Under the pieces are notes generated by a model. It ran no database searches, was not told the origin of the DNA, and saw nothing but the letters and a program-made list of their open reading frames with translations. Positions 1 through 5,621 of a stretch of 6,050 bases of DNA are shown piece after piece. Source of the DNA: Gammaproteobacteria bacterium (GTDB lineage: Bacteria > Pseudomonadota > Gammaproteobacteria > Pseudomonadales > Azotimanducaceae_A); assembly GCA_028819775.1 (NCBI GenBank), contig JAPPKV010000330.1:1-6050 (forward strand), read 5' to 3'. The first letter of the stretch is position 1. Each line of letters starts with the position of its first letter. The position numbers were made by a program, and so were the translations under genes.

Positions 1-651
1 GCGCTTGCCGAGGCCGCCACGACGTTCGCCGATGGCGAAGTCTCCGACGATCTCGCACCGAGGCTCGCCGAGTTCGAGAGCGCGCACCGGACGTTCGCCC
101 ACGACCTGGACGCCTTCGAGTCGGAGGTGGGCGACATCCGCGGTGCATGGGACGCGTCCGGCCGCGACAACGCCGGGCTCGCCGCGTTCGCCGTACGCAC
201 CAAGCCGCTGGCGGAAGCAGGGCGCGAGCTGATCCGCCAAGCCGATCATCTCCACAGGCTGCTGACGCGCGTGGGCGAGGGTCGGCGGAGCGGCCGAGGC
301 AGTCCGCTCAAGGCCGTCGGCAACGCGCGTAGCGATGCGGTAGAGCATCTTGCGGCGCCGCGCTACTTCTGGCGGCAGGCGCACTGGCTCCAGGACCGGT
401 TCCCGGACGCGGCCCTGCGAGATGTCGAAGGGCTCGTGAAGCTGGTCGGCCACGACGAGTTGGCCGTCAATGATTGGAGCCTGACACCGGGGCGCTACGT
501 CGGCGTCGCTCCGGAGGAGGAAGACGAGGACTTCGACTTCGAGCAGACGATGCGGAACATCCACTCGGAGCTCGACGAGCTCAACGCCGAGTCCGTCCAG
601 CTCGCGGCGACTATCAAGCGGAACTTCGAGGCGCTGGGGCTGGGGCTGTGA
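1..651 (+). CDS. hsdM: Type I restriction-modification DNA methyltransferase subunit, C-terminal part (truncated by window edge)
   Basis: The frame is open from base 1 and ends at TGA 649-651, giving 216 visible residues of a protein that begins outside the window. The last ~60 residues carry the typical HsdM ending: NDWSLTPGRYVGV, then an acidic EEEDEDFDFEQTM stretch, then a helical, probably coiled-coil tail rich in E, L and A. In type I systems this subunit transfers a methyl group from S-adenosylmethionine to adenine in the recognition site, and it works only with the specificity subunit HsdS. The catalytic NPPF/Y and AdoMet motifs lie upstream of the window and cannot be checked. The next gene starts inside this stop codon (TGATG), so the two were probably translated as one operon. 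Neither hsdS nor hsdR follows here. The family call is firm; whether the full gene is intact is unknown. Confidence 0.9.
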   Translation, partial: ALAEAATTFADGEVSDDLAPRLAEFESAHRTFAHDLDAFESEVGDIRGAWDASGRDNAGLAAFAVRTKPLAEAGRELIRQADHLHRLLTRVGEGRRSGRGSPLKAVGNARSDAVEHLAAPRYFWRQAHWLQDRFPDAALRDVEGLVKLVGHDELAVNDWSLTPGRYVGVAPEEEDEDFDFEQTMRNIHSELDELNAESVQLAATIKRNFEALGLGL

Positions 652-996
652 TGGAGCGAAAGTCCATGGGGCGCCGGCGCGCGGGCGCTTCGATCCCCAC
701 GCCGCCGGGAAAGGCAGAGTTGCCCGCTGACTACGCCACGCTGCTCGGCGAGATAAAGCAGCGCATCCGCACCGAACGCGTACGCGTCGTTCTTGCCGCC
801 AACCAAGCGATGGTGCTGCTCTACTGGGACATCGGCAAGGCGATTCTTGCCCGCCAGGAGCGGGAGGGCTGGGGTGCCGGGACCATCGACCGCCTGTCGC
901 ACGATCTCCGGGAGGCGTTCCCGGACATGCGGGGATTCTCGCCCCGCAACCTCAAGTACATGCGCGCCTTCGCCGCAGCCTGGCCCGAGCGCGAAA

Positions 997-1019
997 TTGT
1001 GCAGCAGGCTGCTGCACAA
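997..1019. repeat. 23-bp inverted repeat inside the DUF1016 gene
   Basis: Two perfect 11-base arms (TTGTGCAGCAG and its complement) flank a single central G. The site encodes the conserved IVQQAAAQIP segment of the nuclease, so it may simply reflect coding constraint with a chance choice of codons. Confidence 0.6.
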
Positions 1020-1364
1020 ATCCCGTGGTCCCACAACTGCGTTCTCCTCGACAAGGTGCCGGATCGCCGAACTCGGGTGTGGTACGTGATTAAGACGCAA
1101 CAGGAGGGTTGGAGCCGTAGCGTACTCACGATACAGATCGAGAACCGGCTGCACGAGCGCCAGGGTGGTGCCGTCACCAACTTTCCCCGGACGCTGCCGC
1201 AGTCTGATTCCGACCTCGCCACGCAAGCCTTCAAGGACCCATACCTGTTCGACTTCCTCGGCACCGCCGAGCCGCGCACGGAACGGGAGCTTGAGCAGGG
1301 ACTCGTGGACCACATCCAGCGATTCCTGCTGGAGATGGGCGCCGGCTTCGCCTTCGTAGGCCGG

Positions 1365-1454
1365 CCCAACCGAACCTCGGATCAAGCCGACGTCGGCAGC
1401 GCACGTGTTCACTCGGGTGGCTCCGTAACCTCTTGCGCTGCCCCGTCGCGAGTT
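1365..1454. other. Unassigned junction sequence between two broken genes
   Basis: About 90 bases separate the point where DUF1016 homology stops from the point where the antisense PhyH fragment stops. I recognise no protein in any frame and no repeat matching the rest of the window. It may be the scar of a deletion or insertion. Confidence 0.45.
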
Positions 1455-1634
1455 GATTCCGCCCGCCTCGGGCGTGATGTTGATGACCTGCGCTTCGTTC
1501 CCCAGGTGGCGCTCCTGACAACGACCGTGAAACTGCTCGTCCTCGGTGTGATTGAATAATCCCAGCTTGTGACTGCCACGCACCATCTGCATGCAGCCGT
1601 TTTCCGGCGTTGCGTCGTCAAGCATCACCACTAT
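1455..1634 (-). pseudogene. Phytanoyl-CoA dioxygenase (PhyH) family fragment
   Basis: Read on the minus strand, about 60 codons encode LDDATPENGCMQMVRGSHK followed by LGLFNHTEDEQFHGRC, ERHLGNEAQVINITPEAGGI. This is the central jelly-roll part of PhyH-family Fe(II)/2-oxoglutarate dioxygenases: the DDATPENG and GSHK signatures, then a segment that should lead into a second metal-binding histidine region (GG-hydrophobic-xxHH in relatives). That histidine region is missing, because homology stops right after GGI. The upstream part with the HxD motif is also missing. The fragment has no start codon of its own that makes sense and cannot encode a working enzyme. It lies inside a longer open minus-strand frame that is only a product of high GC. 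Family assignment is good because of the run of conserved residues; the gene is clearly dead. Confidence 0.8.
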
Positions 1635-1770
1635 TGCCGTTCGGCGGCGCGGGGTGAGCGTCACGCCCGGCGCTGCTACGCCGGATGTCCCGATTGTCCC
1701 GGCCGGCGCGGCTGGATCAACCGCGTTGGATGACGGGCGAGGATGCCTGCATCCGTAACCAATCGCCCAC
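1635..1770. other. Unassigned sequence between PhyH fragment and DUF4143 fragment
   Basis: This is a GC-rich stretch with no recognisable protein on either strand. With the flanking fragments it makes up the 434-base interval 1560-1993, which holds no intact gene. Confidence 0.4.
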
Positions 1771-1893
1771 GGCAGCGACGTGACGGGCGGTAGCGGTCCT
1801 TCCGTACGCCTTGACGCCCTGGATGACGACGGCGCCGTCGTCATCCAGGGGACGCACCAGTTCGCGGCCTGCAATTCGTGCCCGGTAGGTCAT
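1771..1893 (-). pseudogene. 5' fragment of a B-type AAA ATPase/DUF4143 gene
   Basis: From ATG 1893-1891, 41 codons align without gaps to the start of the intact gene at 4534 (30 of 41 residues identical by eye): MTYRARIAGRELV, GAVVIQGVKA, then GRTATARHVAA. After the second A (base 1771) the similarity ends abruptly and the frame runs only 17 more unrelated codons. The Walker A motif is altered: the catalytic lysine of GVKACGKT is arginine here (GVKAYGRT). Everything after the P-loop (Walker B, DUF4143 domain, C-terminal nuclease-like domain) is absent, so this is a decayed duplicate. The similarity continues 74 bases upstream of the start codon, so the ancestral regulatory region was copied too. 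Confidence 0.85.
1817..1850. repeat. 34-bp perfect palindrome in the DUF4143 fragment
   Basis: Two 17-base arms (CCCTGGATGACGACGGC and its exact complement) meet without a loop. The same place in the intact paralogue (4458-4491) pairs at only 13 of 17 positions by my count, so the perfect symmetry is specific to this broken copy. Confidence 0.85.
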
Positions 1894-1938
1894 CTGCAGT
1901 CGGCCATCAGCGCGCTGGCAAAGATCCTGGTAACCAAA

Positions 1939-1967
1939 AAGCAACGCTCACAGTAGCAAAATAGCAA
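1939..1967 (-). promoter_or_regulatory. AT-rich triple TTGCTA-box element upstream of the B-type fragment
   Basis: On the minus strand there are boxes TTGCTA (1967-1962), TTGCTA (1959-1954) and TTGCTT (1944-1939). Their starts are offset by 0, 8 and 23 bases. The same three boxes with the same offsets lie upstream of the intact paralogue (4580-4608). The element is distinctly AT-rich in a GC-rich window. It may be a promoter or repressor site; I could not assign -35 and -10 hexamers with confidence. Confidence 0.5.
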
Positions 1968-1993
1968 TCTTGCCATCGCCATAGCGAGGGGGC

Positions 1994-3208
1994 TCAGAGC
2001 CAGTGGCGCCAAGCGCGCACGTCTACGCCCTTGCGGATCGAGCTCTCGTCGCCGCCGTAGATGAGCGTGGCCGGGGTGCGCTGTCCGGAAAGCGAGGCCC
2101 AGTAGGCGAGGCCCTTGAATTGATCGGTCCGAATGGTCTCGCCGGACTTGATCTCCACCGGATGTGCGCCGTCCGGGGTATCGACCACCAGGTCGACCTC
2201 GTTGCCGCGGTGATCGCGCCAGAAGTGAAGCCGCGGCAGCTCCCCGGTGTGGTACGAGATCTTCAGGGCTTCGGCGATCATCATGTTCTCGAACACGGCG
2301 CCGCGCAGCGGGTGGCGGGCCAACTGGTCCTCATCCCGAACCTGCAACAGCCAGCACAGCAGGCCGGTGTCGACGAAATAGAGCTTCGGACTCCTGATCA
2401 GGCGCTTGTTGAAGTTGCGAGGGTGCGGCGGCAGGCGAAAGACCACGAAGCTGGTCTCCAGTACCGACAGCCAGCGGCGCGCCGTGTCATGACTGATGCC
2501 GCAGTCGTTGCCCAGGCTCGACAGGTTCAGTATCTGGCCCGCGCGGCCGGCGCACAACATCACGAAGCGGCTGAAGCTCTCCAGATCGCCGACCTGGGTG
2601 AGATCGCGGACGTCGCGCTGCAGATAGGTCTGAAAGTAGCCCGGGAACCAGTCTTGGGGGGCGAGGTTACGATCGTGGATCGGAGGGTAGAAGCCCCGCA
2701 CCGCGTGCGCCAGCCACGGCCCGTCGAGTGACGCGGCGATCGCGGTTGTCCCGGCGGTTTCGGTTGACCCGGCCAGCAGACCGGCCACCGTGGCGGACTC
2801 TCGTCTGGCCAGTTCCGCCAACGAGAATGGCAGCAGGTTGCTCACGTACACGCGCCCGGCGAGCGATTGGGAGATACGGGCCATCAACAGGAAATTCTGC
2901 GAACCCGACAGTATGAAGCGTCCCGGAGTCGGATCCTCGTCGACTGCTACCTGCACGTAGGAAAACAGCTCGGGTACGTGCTGCACTTCATCGAGGATCG
3001 CGCCGGCGGAATGATGACGCAGGAAGCCGCGCGGATCCTCGGCGGCAAACCGGCGCTCATCGGGCCGCTCCAGTGACACGTAGCCCAGGTTCGGAAACAG
3101 GTCGCGCAGCAGCGTGGTCTTGCCGGACTGGCGGGGCCCGGTGACCGACAGCACGGGAAAGCCGCGCACCGTGCGCCGCAACGTGGCGGCCAGATGGCGA
3201 GGAATCAC
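1994..3208 (-). CDS. AAA ATPase with DUF4143 domain (subfamily A)
   Basis: A complete 404-residue protein, the usual length for this family. Order of parts: AAA_14 ATPase with Walker A GPRQSGKT (24-31), Walker B AILDEVQ (70-76) and the FILSGSQNF sensor strand (98-106); then a DUF4143 region with a winged-helix-like stretch (~225-260), YFVDTGLL (277-284) and FENMMIAEALK (306-316); then a C-terminal part with EVDLVVD (337-343) and VEIKSGE (351-357), the D...ExK pattern of a restriction-endonuclease-like fold. All ATPase motifs are intact. The role of DUF4143 ATPases is not established; they are common in accessory regions. GTG at 3208 is chosen because MIPRHLAATLRR is the typical family start and because a promoter ends only 7 bases before it. 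No Shine-Dalgarno sequence is present. It lies 90 bases after the B-type gene on the same strand. Its 3' end is duplicated twice further right. Confidence 0.92.
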   Translation of the reverse strand: MIPRHLAATLRRTVRGFPVLSVTGPRQSGKTTLLRDLFPNLGYVSLERPDERRFAAEDPRGFLRHHSAGAILDEVQHVPELFSYVQVAVDEDPTPGRFILSGSQNFLLMARISQSLAGRVYVSNLLPFSLAELARRESATVAGLLAGSTETAGTTAIAASLDGPWLAHAVRGFYPPIHDRNLAPQDWFPGYFQTYLQRDVRDLTQVGDLESFSRFVMLCAGRAGQILNLSSLGNDCGISHDTARRWLSVLETSFVVFRLPPHPRNFNKRLIRSPKLYFVDTGLLCWLLQVRDEDQLARHPLRGAVFENMMIAEALKISYHTGELPRLHFWRDHRGNEVDLVVDTPDGAHPVEIKSGETIRTDQFKGLAYWASLSGQRTPATLIYGGDESSIRKGVDVRAWRHWL

Positions 3209-3215
3209 GCGGGTG

Positions 3216-3244
3216 ATTGTACAGATGCAAGATCAGATCGTCAA
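3216..3244 (-). promoter_or_regulatory. Sigma70-type promoter for a leaderless A-type DUF4143 transcript
   Basis: On the minus strand, TTGACG (3244-3239) and TACAAT (3221-3216) each match the consensus at five of six bases and are separated by exactly 17 bases. Only 7 bases lie between the -10 box and the GTG start, so transcription would begin at or within a base of the start codon. Confidence 0.65.
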
Positions 3245-3298
3245 TGTGTACATTATGGATTCTCGGATCAAGAAGAGCGAGACTTGGAGGGCGGGGCG

Positions 3299-4534
3299 CT
3301 ACGGTCCGAGCGCTCCGATCGGGATCACGTGGATCCCGTCCGGGCGCACGTAACCGTAGCCACGGGCCACGATCACCGCGAGCGCGGCGGGGGATCCGCT
3401 CCTGCTCGTGTCCACGCGGGTGGCAAAGCGCAGCAGGTTGGCCGCTGCCTGGTCGATCATCCCGGTCCCCAACTTGACTTCGAACGCCGCCCACTGCCCA
3501 TCCGAGCGCTGCACGATGGCATCGACCTCGAGACCGGTATTGTCACGATACTGCAGTACCTCGGCGTCACCGTGTTGGGCGTAGATGCGCAAGTCGCGAA
3601 TGACCAGCGACTCGAACAGGAATCCGAACAGGTTGAGGTCTCGCAACAGACTGTCGGGGTCCGCCCGTAGCGCCGCCACCGCCAGTGACGGGTCCACGTA
3701 GTGGCGCTTGGGAGCGCCCCGCAGCCGCGACCGCGATCGCAGGTGGGGCGCCCAGGCCGGCTGGTCCTCGATGATCATGAGTCGTTCCAGGGCGTTCAGG
3801 TAGGCGTCCGCCGTGTGATTGTTCAGGTCGGCAGCCATGGTCGACGCGGCGGCGTAGGTCGCCACCTGGCGGGCAAATGAGTGCAGGAAGCGCCCAACCT
3901 TGACCGGGTCGCGGCGGGTCCCGTCGACTCGTGCGACGTCTACCCGACGAATCTCGTTCAGATAGTCCCGGTTGGCCTGCAGCGACTGGTTCACGGAACG
4001 CCGGAGATGAGCGGGCCATCCGCCCACGGCGATGTGCTCGGCAAGCTGGGCGAGGGGTAGCTCCGACTCCAGCTTCAGTTGCGCGGCCGCGTGTCCGCCG
4101 AGGAGTTGCTGCAGCGACACGGCACCGGAGGAGTGGCCGGTTTCGAACAGCGACATGGGGCGCAAGCGAAGCCGCGTCAGGCGCCCTGCGCCGGTGTGGC
4201 GTACGATGTCATCGGCCGGCACCGCCGAACCGGTAAGGATGAACTGTCCGGACGTGCCGCGATCGTCGACGGCGCGGCGCACGTGGTTCCAGATCGCCGG
4301 CTCGATCTGCCATTCGTCCAGCAGGCGGGGAACGGCTCCCTCCAGCACCAGGGACGGGTCCACGGCGAGGGCGCGCCGCGCGTTCTCGTCGCTGTCCAGC
4401 AGGACTTCGCTGGCAGCCACCTGCCGGGCGGTGGCGGTCTTTCCGCACGCCTTGACGCCCTCGATGACGACGGCGCCGTTGGCGTCGAGGCGACGCACCA
4501 GTTCGTGGTCTGCAATTCGTTCCAGGTACGTCAT
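3299..4534 (-). CDS. AAA ATPase with DUF4143 domain (subfamily B)
   Basis: A complete 411-residue protein from ATG 4534 to TAG 3301-3299. The ATPase domain shows Walker A GVKACGKT (26-33), Walker B RLLDEWQ (70-76), and FILTGSAVPADD (98-109). DUF4143 follows, with GGWPAHLRR (171-179), DYLNEI (190-195), HYVDPSLAVAAL (278-289) and FGFLFESLVIRDL (303-315). The C-terminal YRDNTGLEVDAI (329-340) plus FEVKLG (351-356) gives the D...ExK pattern of a nuclease-like fold, as in the subfamily A neighbour. The P-loop and overall sequence differ clearly from subfamily A, so the two genes are not recent copies of each other. A decayed copy of this gene's start lies at 1771-1893 and shares its upstream region. 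The start has no good Shine-Dalgarno sequence, but a five-codon frame overlaps it and may feed ribosomes in. The biological role is unknown. Confidence 0.92.
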   Translation of the reverse strand: MTYLERIADHELVRRLDANGAVVIEGVKACGKTATARQVAASEVLLDSDENARRALAVDPSLVLEGAVPRLLDEWQIEPAIWNHVRRAVDDRGTSGQFILTGSAVPADDIVRHTGAGRLTRLRLRPMSLFETGHSSGAVSLQQLLGGHAAAQLKLESELPLAQLAEHIAVGGWPAHLRRSVNQSLQANRDYLNEIRRVDVARVDGTRRDPVKVGRFLHSFARQVATYAAASTMAADLNNHTADAYLNALERLMIIEDQPAWAPHLRSRSRLRGAPKRHYVDPSLAVAALRADPDSLLRDLNLFGFLFESLVIRDLRIYAQHGDAEVLQYRDNTGLEVDAIVQRSDGQWAAFEVKLGTGMIDQAAANLLRFATRVDTSRSGSPAALAVIVARGYGYVRPDGIHVIPIGALGP

Positions 4535-4548
4535 CTACAATCGGTCAT
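4531..4548 (-). other. Possible five-codon leader frame (MTDCR) overlapping the DUF4143-B start
   Basis: ATG 4548-4546 opens a frame MTDCR whose TGA stop (4533-4531) overlaps the gene's ATG (4534-4532). AAGGTG lies just upstream of it, closer than usual. The decayed copy at 1890-1907 keeps the same arrangement, reading MADCR. This could give translational coupling, or it could be plain sequence conservation of a recent duplicate. Confidence 0.3.
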
Positions 4549-4579
4549 CAGCACCTTGGCAAAGATCCTATTAACCAAA

Positions 4580-4608
4580 TAGCAATATCCGAAGTAACAA
4601 TATAGCAA
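4580..4608 (-). promoter_or_regulatory. AT-rich triple TTGCTA-box element upstream of DUF4143-B
   Basis: On the minus strand TTGCTA (4608-4603), TTGTTA (4600-4595) and TTGCTA (4585-4580) repeat the spacing seen upstream of the 1771-1893 fragment. The outer boxes are 23 bases apart, about two helical turns, so they would face the same side of the DNA. This is probably the promoter/operator region of the gene. Confidence 0.5.
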
Positions 4609-4664
4609 CTCCGGCAGTAACAGACGAGCAAGGCCGAACGGTGCATCTGTCTCGGGCGGCAGTT

Positions 4665-4685
4665 GCTCAGAGCCAGTGGCGCCAG
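4665..4685 (-). pseudogene. Tiny 3'-end remnant of an A-type DUF4143 gene
   Basis: Twenty-one bases are identical to 5505-5525, and 20 of them also to the end of the intact gene at 1992-2011. Read on the minus strand they encode WRHWL and the TGA stop, the exact C-terminus of the A-type ATPase. Beyond the match the similarity is only patchy (GCGC and GCACG blocks). It lies 57 bases upstream of the TTGCTA boxes of the B-type gene, the same relative order as at 1994/1967. Confidence 0.65.
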
Positions 4686-4730
4686 ACAACGCGCCGCACG
4701 CTTGCCACCGTCCGGGGCCATGTCCGCGGG

Positions 4731-5134
4731 CTATGTGTTGATCAGCCAGTCTTCTAAAACCAGGCCCGGAACACGGGCAAACTCGTTGGTGTTGTGCGTG
4801 ACCAACGTTGCCTCCAGGAATCGGGCGTGAGCGGCGATCAGAAGGTCGTTGTACCCGATCGGGCGACCGATGCGTTCCAACTCACTGCGTATCTCCCCGT
4901 AATGCCGGTCGGCCTGCTCCTCGAGTGGCAAGATGTCGATCCCTTCCAACACGGCTTCCAATTGCGAACTCAGGCGTGCGGAGCCCTTTCGGGCGGCGCC
5001 GTAGCGCAACTCGCAGGCAACGACGATGCTGATACCGAACTCGCTGCGCGGCATCGCCGCAAGTCGCTTCGCGAGCGCTCGCCCGGCTCTTTAACCACCA
5101 CGGAAACGATATTGGTATCCTGCAAGTAACGCAT
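4731..5134 (-). pseudogene. vapC: VapC-type PIN-domain toxin, broken by a one-base frameshift
   Basis: The true start is ATG 5134: MRYLQDTNIVS carries the first PIN-domain aspartate (D6). This frame continues to KEPG and is then out of register. From about 5078 the reading resumes one frame over as ALAKRLAAMPRSEFG, SIVVACELRYGAA, YNDLLIAAHA and the C-terminus EDWLINT, stop TAG 4733-4731. The full span of 404 bases is one short of 135 codons, and inserting one base near 5079-5080 restores a standard 134-residue VapC. The restored acidic residues would be D6, E42 and D97. The fourth site is H114 (LVTHNTNEF), where relatives usually have D or N. VapC toxins are ribonucleases held in check by VapB. 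As written, only a truncated product can be made, unless the internal ATG at 5054 is used, which would lack D6. The frameshift could also be an assembly error. Confidence 0.85.
5079..5080 (-). other. Probable one-base deletion in vapC
   Basis: The two VapC frames join here, between codons for G18 and A20 of the restored protein. The site sits in the alternating run GCGAGCGCTCGC, a plausible place for slippage or a read error. The exact base could be anywhere in about 5070-5085. Confidence 0.75.
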
Positions 5135-5145
5135 CGCCGGCACGC

Positions 5146-5412
5146 TTAGAAAATGGACTCCGGTTGCGCGGGGAAGTCAGAGGCCTCTGGAAAGTCCTCG
5201 GTGAGCGGGGTGAGCCCCGGGAGGATCTCGGCAAGCGTGCGTCGCCGAACGACCGGCTCCACGATCAGGCAGTCGTCCTCCTTGTGGAGTACGACCTCGT
5301 GACCAGGAAACTCCAGGTCCCTCGGAATCCGAAGTGCCTGGTTGCGTCCGTTTCGAAACAGCCTGGCCCGGCGTGGCAATTCCGGCACGGTATTCACGTT
5401 GCGGCTTGGCAT
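5146..5412 (-). CDS. vapB: VapB-type antitoxin with AbrB/SpoVT DNA-binding domain
   Basis: An 88-residue protein from ATG 5412 to TAA 5148-5146. Residues 13-53 (LPRRARLFRNGRNQALRIPR, then DLEFPGHEVVLHKEDDCLIVEPV) form the swapped-hairpin AbrB/SpoVT domain typical of VapB antitoxins. The acidic, proline-rich tail (LTEDFPEASDFPAQPESIF) is the kind of segment that wraps around the VapC toxin. The toxin start follows 11 bases downstream, the usual order and spacing. ATG 5412 is preferred over the in-frame TTG at 5430 because MPSRNVNTVPELPRRARLF matches the family start and because a palindrome overlaps it. Such antitoxins usually repress their own operon, alone and with VapC. The gene looks intact even though its toxin partner is frameshifted. 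Confidence 0.9.
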   Translation of the reverse strand: MPSRNVNTVPELPRRARLFRNGRNQALRIPRDLEFPGHEVVLHKEDDCLIVEPVVRRRTLAEILPGLTPLTEDFPEASDFPAQPESIF

Positions 5413-5421
5413 ATGCCAAGC
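5404..5421. promoter_or_regulatory. 18-bp perfect palindrome over the vapB start, likely VapB operator
   Basis: GCTTGGCATATGCCAAGC is its own exact complement, and the central CATATG contains the vapB ATG (5412-5410). VapB-type proteins bind such inverted repeats near their own promoter, so autorepression through this site is likely. Confidence 0.65.
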
Positions 5422-5506
5422 ATACCCCAACCGCGGAGAGAGCGGCCGCCCAATCCCGGATCATCGGCGATAGGCTCAAGCCGCCGGACGTGCCCAAGCG
5501 AGGGGC

Positions 5507-5621
5507 TCAGAGCCAGTGGCGCCAGGCGCGCACGTCTACGCCGTTGCGGATCGAACTCTCATCGCCGCCGTAGGCGAGCGTGGCCGGGGTGCGCTGTCCG
5601 GACAGCGAGGCCCAGTAGGCG
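5507..5621 (-). pseudogene. 3'-end remnant of an A-type DUF4143 gene
   Basis: Read on the minus strand, 37 codons plus TGA encode AYWASLSGQRTPATL, then YGGDESSIRNGVDVRAWRHWL, identical at 35 of 37 residues to the end of the intact gene at 1994-3208. The DNA aligns without gaps to 1994-2108 with 7 mismatches by my count, and the match extends about nine bases past the stop with one G lost from a G run. It ends abruptly at 5621/5622, where unrelated sequence begins. No ATPase part remains, so it cannot function. It is far better preserved than the fragment at 4665, which suggests a more recent event. Confidence 0.9.

Larger units (their letters stand above)
651..1559 (+). pseudogene. DUF1016/YhcG-type PDDEXK nuclease, C-terminal catalytic domain lost
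   Basis: The ATG at 651 shares its A with the hsdM stop. Residues ~25-190 look like the DUF1016 N-terminal domain (LLGEIKQRIR, LLYWDIGKAI, GFSPRNLKYMRAFA, QIPWSHNCVLLDKV), followed by QAFKDPYLFDFLG and the start of the DUF1016 nuclease domain (ELEQGLVDHIQRFLLEMGAG, FAFVGR). Homology stops at R238 (base ~1364). In family members this point is followed by the LDLLFYH and IELK motifs of the PD-(D/E)XK fold and roughly 100 more residues. Here the remaining 64 codons are unrelated: they read through unassigned sequence and then through an antisense piece of a dioxygenase gene to a chance TAA at 1557. Genes of this family often sit beside hsdM, hsdS and hsdR, which fits the left neighbour. Without the catalytic residues the product should have no nuclease activity. 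The N-terminal domain could still be expressed. Confidence 0.88.

Noticed and set aside
495..1874. A 459-codon open frame on the minus strand across hsdM, DUF1016 and the PhyH piece
   Set aside because: Only codons 81-140 resemble a protein family (PhyH). The rest is antisense to real genes or unassigned, and the length is explained by high GC.
1891..1944. A start at TTG 1944 for the DUF4143 fragment
   Set aside because: The paralogue starts at the aligned ATG (1893 here), and the upstream codons fall in the conserved non-coding leader region.
2003..2731. A 242-codon plus-strand frame opposite the A-type DUF4143 gene
   Set aside because: It is the complement of a firmly identified gene, has no recognisable domain and no ribosome binding site.
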